A DNA stretch of 17,906 bases from Planctomycetota bacterium (GCA_016200125.1 JACQFK010000124.1:1-17906); one strand, 5' to 3'. Shown: positions 1-6,566, counted from the stretch's first letter. Notes: generated by a model from the sequence alone, not told the origin. Program-made: numbers and translations.

Positions 1-612
1 CGACTCCAGCAGCTTCTGCAGGATGGGGACGACCTCCTCGTACTTGCCCTGCGCCTCATAGACCAGGGCGATGCCCGGGTGCTCGATCCCGACGGTCGGC
101 TCCGCCTCCTTGAGGAAGCGGGCGATGTGCTCGCTGCCGCCCCCCTCCTTGATGAGCTTGAGCGCGACGTAGGTCTGGCGCTCGATGTCCCAGGCCTTCA
201 TGACGACGGAGCGGCTGCCCCGGCCCACGTCCTGGACGCGCACGAACTTGCCGATGACATTCGCCACGTCGCGGGTCGCGCGCTGCACCTCGGCGGGGAG
301 CGCGGCGGAAACGGCCTCGGTCGTCTGCCCGCTGCCGGGCTCCGGGGCGGCCACCGCTTCGGCCGCGGCGGTCTCGGCGTCCTCCGGCGGAAGCTGGGGG
401 ACGTCGCCCCCGCGGGAACGGATGCGCTTGAGCGCCTCCTTGCGGAGGCTGTCGATCTGGTCCGATTTGAGGAGATTCTTGCTGCGGAGCAGATCGACGA
501 GGGAGTTGCCGCCGTCCGAGAGCGCGCTCAGACAGTCGTTGAGCGCTTCCTGGCTGATCAGCTGGGAGCAGGATGCCGATTTCCGCTTCTTCTTCCAGCA
601 CGGAGGGCCCAT
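1..612 (-). CDS. Ser/Thr protein kinase N-lobe running into a TPR-like segment (3' end outside window)
   Basis: The 204 visible residues begin with a helical region (about 17-65, containing LISQEALNDCL) and an Ala/Pro-rich linker. A protein-kinase N-lobe follows from about residue 120: a glycine-rich loop (GRGSRSVVMKAWD, 130-142), the VALK lysine (K152) and an alpha-C helix (RFLKEAE, E169 as likely salt-bridge Glu). After EHPGI (177-181), where strand beta4 and the hinge should follow, the sequence reads ALVYEAQGKYEEVVPILQKLL, which resembles a TPR helix pair. The hinge, catalytic HRD loop and DFG are not seen before the window edge. The frame is open to base 1. The ATG at 612 is the first in frame but is doubtful: a promoter-like sequence (611-639) overlaps it, and a GTG at 601 in another frame is a competing start if one C is extra at 564-566. 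The kinase-family call is firm; activity is not supported by what is visible. Confidence 0.66.
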   Translation of the reverse strand, partial: MGPPCWKKKRKSASCSQLISQEALNDCLSALSDGGNSLVDLLRSKNLLKSDQIDSLRKEALKRIRSRGGDVPQLPPEDAETAAAEAVAAPEPGSGQTTEAVSAALPAEVQRATRDVANVIGKFVRVQDVGRGSRSVVMKAWDIERQTYVALKLIKEGGGSEHIARFLKEAEPTVGIEHPGIALVYEAQGKYEEVVPILQKLLES

Positions 613-639
613 TCTAGGGTCGAACGTGAAAAAAGGCAA
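611..639 (-). promoter_or_regulatory. Sigma-70-like promoter overlapping the kinase-gene start
   Basis: On the minus strand TTGCCT (639-634) is followed by a 17-nt spacer and TAGAAT (616-611). The -10 matches the consensus at 5 of 6 positions and the -35 at 4 of 6. It overlaps the ATG at 612, so transcription would begin downstream of that codon. A GTG lies 9 nt beyond the -10, the spacing seen before the E1 gene in this window. Sequence match only. Confidence 0.4.
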
Positions 640-707
640 CGCTGCAGAATCCCCGGTCGACCTGGTACTGTTCAATCGGCGCAATACGCCGGGGAGTGGC
701 GTGAAAT

Positions 708-2273
708 CTACTTTCGGTCCGCGGGCCCCTCGAAGCCCGGGCCGCCCGCCCCGACGTAGCCGCCGCTGGCCCCTCCGGGATCCGTGCCGACCCAGAAGGA
801 GTAGAGTCTTCCCTTCTTGAGATTCATCCGGAAGCGCAGCGGCTTCCCGCCGGAAGCCGGCAGCTCCGCCACCGCGATCCGGGTCCCGTTCCCCTTCACC
901 GGGGGCGCGGAGAAGACGACCTTCTCCCCGTCGAGCAGGTCGACGCGGAGCTCCCCGTCGGGGGCGTCGAGATTGACGTACAGGTGCCGGCCCGAGTAGC
1001 GGAGCGGCCGGGTCGTCAGCGCGCCCCCCTCGTCGCCCGCGTCCATCGACGCGAAGCCGTCGCGCCGGAGCGTCGCCAGGCCCGTGACGCAGGTCCCCTG
1101 TTTCGCCGATCCCTTGGGGGCGCCGGAGCGGGCGCTCACGTAGAACCAGAGCTCGTCGCCCATCACCAGGCAGCCGCCCCCGACGGACTGGACGTTCGAG
1201 TAGTTCCAGTCGCCGAAGGTCTCCGAGACCGGCAGGAAGGGCCGGCGGTCCGGCCGCGTCCAACTCCAGCCGTCGCGGCTGTAGCCGACGCAGACCTCGT
1301 TGGGCTTCTGCCGGTCGGGAAACTGCCCGCGCCAGATCGTGAAGAGGCCGACGATCAGGCTCTCGTAGGGCGTGCCGTCGAGGTTGTAGAGCTGGCAGGG
1401 GACCTTGTAGTCGTCGCGCTGGGGATCGAGCGAATCGGAGCCCACCCACATCGGCGCTTCGGCGAGCGCCGACCACTGCGGTCCCGCGGCGGGATCCTTC
1501 ATCTCCCAGTAGCGGCGGGCCCGGGGCTGGCCCCAGCCGTGGCGGATGCTGTAGACCCAGACCTTGCGGAAGGGATTCCAGAACACGGTGCTGCGGTCGC
1601 CGCAGGAGCCCGTGAGCAGCGGCGGATCGCTCCAGTGAATGCCGTCGGGGGAGAAGAACGTGGCCAGCCCGTAGGCGCCCTTCACCGTGCTGCCTCCCGA
1701 ACAGGAGCGGAACATCTTGAAGCGGCGCGCCGGGTCCTTCTCCTCGGCATCGAGCCACACGGTCGACGAGTCGCGCGCGCCGCTCTGGACGATGTTGGTC
1801 CCGGCTTTCACGTCGAGCGCCGGCTTCTCCCAGCTGAGGCCGTCCTTCGAGGTCGCGTAGCAGGTGTGACGGGCGGGACCGGCGAGGTACCACATCTTGA
1901 AGAGACGGTCCTTCGGGTCGAACCAGACGCCGTCGCTGAACGCCATGGCGCAGCCGCCTCCGTCCTTGTCGAGCTCCCACTCCTGGTCCGGCTTCATCAC
2001 GGGCGTCTTCGGGTGGTACTTCGCGGCGTGGTAGGTTCGCTTGAGCGTGGTCTCGGCGATGAGGAAGTCATCGACGAACAGCTGGCGGCCGACGTCGATG
2101 GGGATGACCGCGGGCGGCGCCTGGAGATAGGGGGGAGTTTCAAGATCCTTCTTCGTATCGACGGGCTTGGGCGGCCACGTCGCGGGCAGCCGGATGCCGT
2201 TATAGAGAAGTTCGCCCTGGGCTTGATCCTGAAGCGAAGCGAGGGCGAGAATCAGACAGGCAATCCGCAGCAC
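708..2273 (-). CDS. Secreted five-bladed beta-propeller protein, glycosyl-hydrolase (GH32/43-like) fold
   Basis: The 521-residue protein starts with a hydrophobic signal sequence (1-14, then QDQAQG), so it is exported. After a Pro-rich stretch comes PIDVGRQLFVDDFLI (58-72), a phrase I associate with planctomycete glycosidase-like propeller proteins. Repeated blade-like units follow, rich in Trp/Tyr and Asp, such as FSDGVWFDPKDRLFKMWY, YATSKDGLSWEKP, FFSPDGIHWSDPP and VGYSRDGWSWTRP. This SxDGxxW pattern is typical of the GH32/43/68 clan. A C-terminal beta-rich module (about 430-505) resembles an accessory sandwich domain. Catalytic acids cannot be assigned by eye, so it may be a hydrolase or only a sugar-binding propeller. 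The start codon is GTG, chosen for the strong Shine-Dalgarno GGAGG (2284-2280) 6 nt upstream. The stop is TAG. It lies 48 bp after the selenoprotein gene on the same strand and could be co-transcribed with it. Confidence 0.78.
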   Translation of the reverse strand: MLRIACLILALASLQDQAQGELLYNGIRLPATWPPKPVDTKKDLETPPYLQAPPAVIPIDVGRQLFVDDFLIAETTLKRTYHAAKYHPKTPVMKPDQEWELDKDGGGCAMAFSDGVWFDPKDRLFKMWYLAGPARHTCYATSKDGLSWEKPALDVKAGTNIVQSGARDSSTVWLDAEEKDPARRFKMFRSCSGGSTVKGAYGLATFFSPDGIHWSDPPLLTGSCGDRSTVFWNPFRKVWVYSIRHGWGQPRARRYWEMKDPAAGPQWSALAEAPMWVGSDSLDPQRDDYKVPCQLYNLDGTPYESLIVGLFTIWRGQFPDRQKPNEVCVGYSRDGWSWTRPDRRPFLPVSETFGDWNYSNVQSVGGGCLVMGDELWFYVSARSGAPKGSAKQGTCVTGLATLRRDGFASMDAGDEGGALTTRPLRYSGRHLYVNLDAPDGELRVDLLDGEKVVFSAPPVKGNGTRIAVAELPASGGKPLRFRMNLKKGRLYSFWVGTDPGGASGGYVGAGGPGFEGPADRK

Positions 2274-2321
2274 GGCTCACCTCCCCCTTCCCCGCTCCAC
2301 TAGACGATACGCGCGGGGGCG

Positions 2322-3632
2322 TCAGGGAATCGTGAGGGTGACCTTCTCCGACTTTCCTCCGCGGAGCAGCGTGAATTCGGCAGCCTCACCCGGCTTCTTC
2401 TCCTGGAACAGGTAGCCGAGAAGCGCGCTTTCGCCCGCAATGCCCTTCTTGCCGTCGACGTGAAGAAGCACGTCCTCCTTCTGGAACTTCTGGCCGCTCT
2501 CCTTGTTCTTGTCCTTCGCGTAGTCGGGAGGGAAGCCCTTGATCCGGAGGCCGAGGGCGTCGGGGGGAACCCCCAGCTTCTGGCGATCCTCCGGCGTCAA
2601 CGTCTCGAGGGGCTGAGTGCCGAGCAGCCGGTTGCGGATGCCCCAGACCATATTCCGCCACGTAAAATCGTCCTTCCGCCTCCATCCCGTCTCGAGCGCC
2701 AGCGTCGCCTTGGCCGCCTTGCCCCCCCGGTCGACTTCGGCCTCGAGGCTGCAGGGCTCCTTGGCGTTCTGGAGGACCCACTGAACGTCGGCGATCGACA
2801 GGATGGGCTGCCCGCCGAACTTCACGATCGTGTCGCCCTCCTTGAAGCCGCCTTTCTCCGCGGGCGAGCCGGCCTCCACCGACTTCACCCTCGCCGCGTC
2901 CTTGGGATCCAGCATGAGGCCGACGCGGCCGGGCATCGGATAGGGCCAAACCAGCGTATCGGGAACGGCTTTCTTCTCCAGCCGCAGCGACCAGAGCTCG
3001 CCGTCATGAGCCTGATGGCAGTGGACGCAGCCGCCGCGGGTGCCGTCGGCGGGGACGATGTTCTTCTTCCCCTTGAGTTCGGGGATGACTTCGGGCGTGG
3101 CCCAGACCGGCGCCGGCCCGCGTTTCCCGGCAAACTCCTGCCGGTTCCCCGGGTAGCCGGCGTGGAATTTCAACCCCAGCTCAAGCGCCTTCTTGAGCCC
3201 CTCGATCGAAATCGCGTTCGTGGTGTTCTTGTGTTCAGAGCGGCTTCCGTACCTGCCGTAGATGGTCTTGTCGGCGTTCATGAGGAAGACGGCCCAGGTG
3301 AGCTCCTGGTCGAACTGGAACAGGGAGAGATCCATCCCCCAGGCCTGGATGATGCGAACGCAGACGAACTTCTCCATGAGCTGGGCCAGCCCGGCGTCCT
3401 CGCGACCGGCAACCTGCCGGTCCATCCCTACGCAGGATTTTCAAGGCACTCACCGGAAGACGATCATCATCGGCTTGCCGGTCTTCTTAGCCTCGGCGAA
3501 GCCCGCGTCCAGGTCGTCGTAGATCCAGTCGCCCTTCACCTCGGTGTCCTTGAGGGCGGTCCGCAGCTTCTCCTTGTCCTGGGGAGCCGCGAGAATGGCA
3601 AGACCGACGACAGCGGCAAGCGCCAGTTTCAT
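2322..3632 (-). CDS. Thioredoxin-like/PDZ selenoprotein with two in-frame UGA (Sec61, Sec64)
   Basis: One continuous frame of 436 codons is interrupted only by UGA at codons 61 and 64. Read as selenocysteine, the region is VFR-U-V-P-U-K-S-C-VGMD. This places U61, U64 and C67 at the N-terminus of a thioredoxin-fold helix, after GDWIYDDLDAGFAEAKKTGK (34-53), where Trx proteins carry their redox cysteines. The order is: signal peptide (1-16, then PQD), Trx-like domain (about 30-150), a CVHCH c-type-heme-like motif (202-206), PDZ1 (about 230-312) and PDZ2 (about 355-436). The protein is probably exported and acts as a thiol/selenol oxidoreductase; substrate unknown. The ATG at 3632 follows AGGAGG (3646-3641) with 8 nt spacing. 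Both flanks of the UGAs carry the same protein: the Trx domain would be cut in half otherwise. The terminal stop is also UGA. I recall an NCBI family named Trx7/PDZ domain-containing (seleno)protein that fits; unchecked. The alternative is a doubly nonsense-mutated pseudogene. Confidence 0.85.
3404..3422 (-). promoter_or_regulatory. Candidate bacterial SECIS element
   Basis: The mRNA-sense sequence forms a perfect 7-bp stem GACCGGC/GCCGGUC closing a five-base loop AGGUU. Bacterial SECIS hairpins lie inside the coding region just after the UGA and present a G/GU-containing apical loop to SelB. Here the loop starts 25 nt after the second UGA and 34 nt after the first, both inside the 16-37 nt range I recall for bacterial SECIS models. 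The stem is built from the codons for DRQVAGR, so it is compatible with protein coding. No selA, selB or selC lies in the window. Confidence 0.72.
3441..3452 (-). other. Two recoded UGA codons (Sec64 at 3443-3441, Sec61 at 3452-3450)
   Basis: In reading order the codons are UGA GUG CCU UGA, then AAA UCC UGC, giving U-V-P-U-K-S-C. UGA is a normal stop for at least six other genes in this window, so this is local recoding and not a genome-wide code change. Confidence 0.8.
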
Positions 3633-3684
3633 AGGTTCGTCCTCCTGCGATCAACGTACCCCGGGATGCCCCGCAAAGTACGCG

Positions 3685-3725
3685 AAAAAGAAAAACGCCC
3701 GAGACCCCGGTGGGGATCGCGGGCG
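3685..3725 (-). terminator. Intrinsic terminator of the Rieske-ferredoxin unit
   Basis: On the minus strand an outer stem CGCCCG/CGGGCG encloses an inner CCCC-ACC-GGGG hairpin with short flanking pairs, and is followed directly by a U-rich tract TTTTTCTTTTT (3695-3685). It begins about 20 nt after the ferredoxin stop and lies 53 bp before the selenoprotein start, so it separates the two genes. Confidence 0.85.
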
Positions 3726-3746
3726 CTGTCTTGCTGTTCCCTGGTC

Positions 3747-4040
3747 TTAGTGCTTTTCCTTGTCCGCGGGGAACGTGTGCCCCGCCCAGGCCTTGTCGTC
3801 GCTCTTCTCCGGGAAGAAATTCTTGTTCACCTCGGTGTAGAATTTCCACTTCTCCGGCAGCTCGTCCGCCGGGAAGATCGCCTGCACCGGGCAGGGCTCC
3901 ACGCAGGCGCCGCAGTCGATGCATTCCTCCGGGTGGATGTAGAGCATCTTGCTGCCCTCGTAGATGCAGTCCACGGGGCACGCGGGGACGCAGGCCTTAT
4001 CCTTGGTTCCGACGCAGGGTTCGGCGATCACGTAAGCCAT
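3747..4040 (-). CDS. 7Fe-type ferredoxin (3Fe-4S plus 4Fe-4S)
   Basis: This 97-residue cytosolic electron carrier starts MAYVIAEPC. Cysteines C9, C17 and C21 (followed by Pro), then C40, C43, C46 and C50 (followed by Pro), match the C-x7-C-x3-CP ... C-x2-C-x2-C-x3-CP signature of FdxA-like ferredoxins. C9, C17 and C50 would hold the 3Fe cluster, and C21, C40, C43 and C46 the 4Fe cluster. C25 is the extra cysteine usual in this family. The acidic/aromatic tail after residue 58 (LPEKWKFYTEVNKNFFPEKS) is the normal FdxA-type C-terminal helix. The gene starts 9 bp after the Rieske stop, so it is the second gene of a two-gene unit, and a terminator follows. No reductase or oxygenase lies next to it, so the partner is unknown. 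Confidence 0.93.
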   Translation of the reverse strand: MAYVIAEPCVGTKDKACVPACPVDCIYEGSKMLYIHPEECIDCGACVEPCPVQAIFPADELPEKWKFYTEVNKNFFPEKSDDKAWAGHTFPADKEKH

Positions 4041-4049
4041 GGCAGCTCC

Positions 4050-4358
4050 CTATAATCCGACCAAGACGTCCTTGCCTTCCACCTTCACCGGAAAGCAGGG
4101 GATTTTCGCGCGAGGGTTCACGGGCGACTGCCCGTTGGACACGTCGAAGACCCAGGCGTGCCAGGGGCACACGATGTTGCAGCCCTCCAGCATCCCCTCG
4201 TTCAGGGGTCCGCCCTGGTGGGGGCAGATGTTGGAGGTGGCGAAGATCTTGCCGTCCACGTTGTACAGGGCGATTTCCTGGCCGTTCACCTCGACCTTCA
4301 CGGTGCTTCCCGGCGCGACCGCATCGATGGTGCCCGCCTTCACCCAGTTGTTCGGCAT
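4050..4358 (-). CDS. Rieske-type [2Fe-2S] ferredoxin
   Basis: The 102-residue protein has the Rieske ligand pattern C45-P-H47 and C64-P-W-H67, with 16 residues between the two halves. The short intervening loop (GGPLNEGMLEGCNIV) is typical of soluble Rieske ferredoxins, not of bc1-complex proteins. There is no signal peptide or membrane anchor, so it is probably a cytosolic electron carrier for an oxygenase or reductase encoded elsewhere. The whole protein is one Rieske domain, with no NirD- or oxygenase-specific extension. Its ATG sits 7 nt after a near-perfect -10 box and has no Shine-Dalgarno, so the mRNA is probably leaderless. It is followed at 9 bp by the ferredoxin gene; the pair looks like a dedicated electron-transfer relay. 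Confidence 0.93.
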   Translation of the reverse strand: MPNNWVKAGTIDAVAPGSTVKVEVNGQEIALYNVDGKIFATSNICPHQGGPLNEGMLEGCNIVCPWHAWVFDVSNGQSPVNPRAKIPCFPVKVEGKDVLVGL

Positions 4359-4365
4359 CGAGCGC

Positions 4366-4394
4366 AGTATAGAAGCGCACTATTCGAGTGTCAA
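4366..4394 (-). promoter_or_regulatory. Consensus sigma-70 promoter, leaderless start of the Rieske gene
   Basis: TTGACA (4394-4389, perfect -35), a 17-nt spacer and TATACT (4371-4366, 5 of 6) lie directly before the gene. Only 7 nt (GCGCTCG) separate the -10 from ATG, so the transcript should begin at or within a base or two of the start codon. This is the strongest promoter match seen in the window. Confidence 0.88.
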
Positions 4395-4418
4395 GAAAGC
4401 CCCTGAACGGACGCGCGG

Positions 4419-5444
4419 CTACTTGATCCGCTTCATCTTGTTGATGCGGCCCGTCGCGTTCCAGTCCTCGACGTAGAGGTCGCCCTTCGAGTCCCAGCAG
4501 GCGCCGTGCGGCGCCGTGAATTCGCCGTCCTTCCACTTCTCGGGCGGCACGGGGTTCTTCCCGATGAGGGCCTTTTCCGAGTTCTCGCCGAGATGGGCGA
4601 TGAGCTTGTTGTCCTTGCCCAGGATCGTGATCCGGCCCTGCAGGTCGGGCACGATGATGTCGTCGCCGAAGAAGTTGAGGGTGCAGGGGTTCCGCATGCC
4701 CTCCTTGGTCTCCGTCACGAACTTGCCGTCGAGCGTGAACCACTGGAGGCGGCCGTTGGCGCGGTCGGCCACCACGACCAGCGGATCCTTGCCGCGGAGG
4801 TCGATGCACATGCCGTGCGGCGTGTTGAACTTGCCGCCGTCGCGCTCCGAGCCGTTCCAGGAGCGGATGTACTCGCCCTTCGCGTTCCACTGGTGCACCC
4901 AGGACTTGCCGTAGCCGTCGCCGACGTAGACGTCGCCGTTGGGCGCGACCGCGCAGCCCGTGGGCTTGTACTCGCCCTTGGCCTTGTAGACGCCGGACTT
5001 CTCGGGGAACGGGATGGTCAGCAGGACCTCGCCGTCCAGCGTCAGCTTGATCACCTCGCTCCGGCCGAGGCTGCAGAGCCAGAGGACTTCCTTGTCGCCT
5101 TCCTTCGCGATCTTCATCCCGTGGGCGCCCCTGAACTCCTTCCCCCAGGCCTTCACGAAGGTGCCGTCCTGCTCGAAGATCATGACGGCGTTGTCGGTGT
5201 CGGTGTTGAAGTAGGCGCGGTCCTTGGAGTCGACCCCCACGTTGCCGTGGGTGGAGCCCACGTACTTCATCCCCGCCGGGAGCTTGGCCCAGTTGGGGAT
5301 CCACTCATACTTGTGCACGCCGTCGCCGAAGATGACCTTGTCCTGGGACACGCGCTCGGCGAAGAGGCGCCCCGGCAGGAGCGCGGCGGCCGCGCCGGCC
5401 GCGCCGAACAGGCCCATGATCTCTCTGCGGGAATATTCCTTCAC
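4419..5444 (-). CDS. Tat-exported NHL-repeat beta-propeller protein
   Basis: The 341-residue protein starts with a twin-arginine signal: SRREIMGLF (5-13), a hydrophobic Ala-rich core and a site near LFA (27-29). Tat export suggests folding or cofactor loading before export. The remainder is a repeated propeller of about 50-residue units with the NHL phrase, for example GNVGVDSKDRAYFNTDTDNAVMIF, PTGCAVAPNGDVYVGDGYG, PHGMCIDLRGKDPLVVVADRANGRLQWF and APHGACWDSKGDLYVEDWN. The recurrent H-G (THG, AHG, PHG) is like 6-bladed NHL and peptidylglycine-lyase-like propellers, where His/Asp can bind metal. The family call is solid; enzymatic activity is unknown. The start is GTG at 5444, supported by GGAGGA (5457-5452) 7 nt upstream. 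A separate promoter follows its TAG stop, so it does not share a transcription unit with the Rieske gene except by readthrough. Confidence 0.85.
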   Translation of the reverse strand: MKEYSRREIMGLFGAAGAAAALLPGRLFAERVSQDKVIFGDGVHKYEWIPNWAKLPAGMKYVGSTHGNVGVDSKDRAYFNTDTDNAVMIFEQDGTFVKAWGKEFRGAHGMKIAKEGDKEVLWLCSLGRSEVIKLTLDGEVLLTIPFPEKSGVYKAKGEYKPTGCAVAPNGDVYVGDGYGKSWVHQWNAKGEYIRSWNGSERDGGKFNTPHGMCIDLRGKDPLVVVADRANGRLQWFTLDGKFVTETKEGMRNPCTLNFFGDDIIVPDLQGRITILGKDNKLIAHLGENSEKALIGKNPVPPEKWKDGEFTAPHGACWDSKGDLYVEDWNATGRINKMKRIK

Positions 5445-5571
5445 GGCTCAGTCCTCCCTCTGGGTCGACGGCACGACGCCCGCTCCACCGCTGATACGAC
5501 GCTGATCAGTCTATGGCCGCCGAATCGAAACGCAAGAAATACGTACCCCTGATCTCTTACCCGTTTCACCC

Positions 5572-6531
5572 TCAATGGGTATGGTCGGGCCGGGGGTTCC
5601 GGATGTGCTCGATCTGCTCGCGGATGGCGGGCAACCAGGAGGATTCCGGGAAGCGCTTCGCCGCCCCCTCCAGCGCCTCCAGCGCCGGCTTGTCCTGGCC
5701 GTCCTGGTGGAGCACGAAGCCGAGCGCGAAGGTCATGTGGTCCGCCTCCCCGCTCGACGGGAAGCGCTTCAGCGCCTCCTCGAGGACGCGCGCCGCCTCG
5801 CGGTGCTTCCGTTCGACCGCCAGCGTCAGCCCCTCGGTCAGCAGCAGCCGGTCCGCGGCGGACGTCCGCCCTTCGGGGTCGAGCCTCCGGGCCTCCTCCA
5901 GGTGCTTCCGGGCCTCGAGATTCTTCCCGCGCATCACCCGGAGGCGGGCGAGCCGCTCGTGACTGGCCGCCGCCGCGCCCTCCTGTCCCGGCTTCGCCTG
6001 CTCCAGCGCCTGACGATAGCACTCCTCGGCGCGCCGCAGGCTGTCCGCCGACCGGTAGGCTTCCCCCAGCCCGTGAAGCAGGGCCGCATCGTTCGGGGAC
6101 CGGGCGAGGGCCTCACGGGCGCTCTTCACCGCGGCCAGGCCCGCCTCCGCGCGCTCCAGGAAAAGCAGGAAGGCCTTCGAGCCGGCATAGCCGTGGAGCG
6201 CGGAGATGACGTCGCCGCCGGCGTCGACCACGCAGCTGGCCAGTCCGCCCCGCCCGCCGATCGTCGCCTCGAAGAGTTCCGGCTTCGCCTCGGCGTCCAC
6301 CCGGACGCTCACGAAGCGCTCGCGGGCGGCTCGAGCGACCCCGGCGTCGGCGAAGGTCTCCTCGTCCATCGTTTTGCAGAGCGGCCGGCCGGCCAGGGTG
6401 AAGTGCAGGAGGATCAGCCGGCCCTTCTCCCGCGCCTCCGCCCGGGCCGTGTCGTAGTCCTTCCGCCAGTCGACGCCCACATCCGCCGACACGACGGGCA
6501 GCAGCCCCAGGGCGAGCATAAGCGCGGACAT
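5572..6531 (-). CDS. Thioredoxin-like domain plus TPR repeats protein, degenerate redox site
   Basis: The 319-residue protein has a short hydrophobic N-terminus (1-16, SADVG next), so it is probably exported. Residues 20-125 are a DsbD-gamma/Thioredoxin_7-like domain: VDWRKDYDTARAEAREKGR, the strand LILLHFT, then GRPLCKTMDEETF (48-60). In active relatives this is C-x-x-C-K-x-M. Here the first Cys position is Arg49 and only C52 remains. The cis-Pro position near GGLASCVVDAGG (95-106) is also not Pro. Dithiol reductase activity is therefore unlikely. From about 140 to the end there are TPR-like helix pairs, such as DAALLHGLGEAYRSADS and SHERLARLRVMRGKNLEAR. It probably works as a scaffold or chaperone. 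The ATG follows a CATAAT box at 8 nt and lacks a clear Shine-Dalgarno. It is divergent from the DUF3500 gene. Confidence 0.82.
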   Translation of the reverse strand: MSALMLALGLLPVVSADVGVDWRKDYDTARAEAREKGRLILLHFTLAGRPLCKTMDEETFADAGVARAARERFVSVRVDAEAKPELFEATIGGRGGLASCVVDAGGDVISALHGYAGSKAFLLFLERAEAGLAAVKSAREALARSPNDAALLHGLGEAYRSADSLRRAEECYRQALEQAKPGQEGAAAASHERLARLRVMRGKNLEARKHLEEARRLDPEGRTSAADRLLLTEGLTLAVERKHREAARVLEEALKRFPSSGEADHMTFALGFVLHQDGQDKPALEALEGAAKRFPESSWLPAIREQIEHIRNPRPDHTH

Positions 6532-6539
6532 CCCCGGCG

Positions 6540-6545
6540 ATTATG
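6540..6545 (-). promoter_or_regulatory. -10 box of the Trx-TPR gene
   Basis: CATAAT (5 of 6 to TATAAT) lies 8 nt before the ATG at 6531, implying a leaderless or near-leaderless mRNA. No good -35 is seen; the expected position falls at the edge of the inverted repeat at 6567-6584. Confidence 0.5.
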
Positions 6546-6566
6546 CCCTCCGGGGCGAAACAATGG

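Noticed and set aside
677..691. CGGCG/CGCCG hairpin after the propeller gene as a terminator
   Set aside because: A 5-bp stem with no U-tract; too weak.
2265..2330. Structure sequestering the propeller gene's Shine-Dalgarno (C-rich stretch pairing with the G-rich site)
   Set aside because: Complementarity of C and G runs is expected in such a GC-rich region, and no defined switch structure is visible.
3450..3632. A separate 60-residue secreted peptide
   Set aside because: It ends exactly inside a thioredoxin-like strand (MMIVFR) and is in frame with the downstream domain; UGA recoding explains it better.
3425..3632. Frameshift or nonsense-mutated pseudogene in place of a selenoprotein
   Set aside because: No frame change is needed, only two UGAs at redox positions, with a SECIS-like hairpin at the right distance and good Shine-Dalgarno. 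Decay would not choose these two codons.
5445..5571. A small gene or strong promoter in the gap before the NHL gene
   Set aside because: Only weak boxes (TTGCGT, 16 nt, TAGACT) and no coding frame with family support; not strong enough to list.
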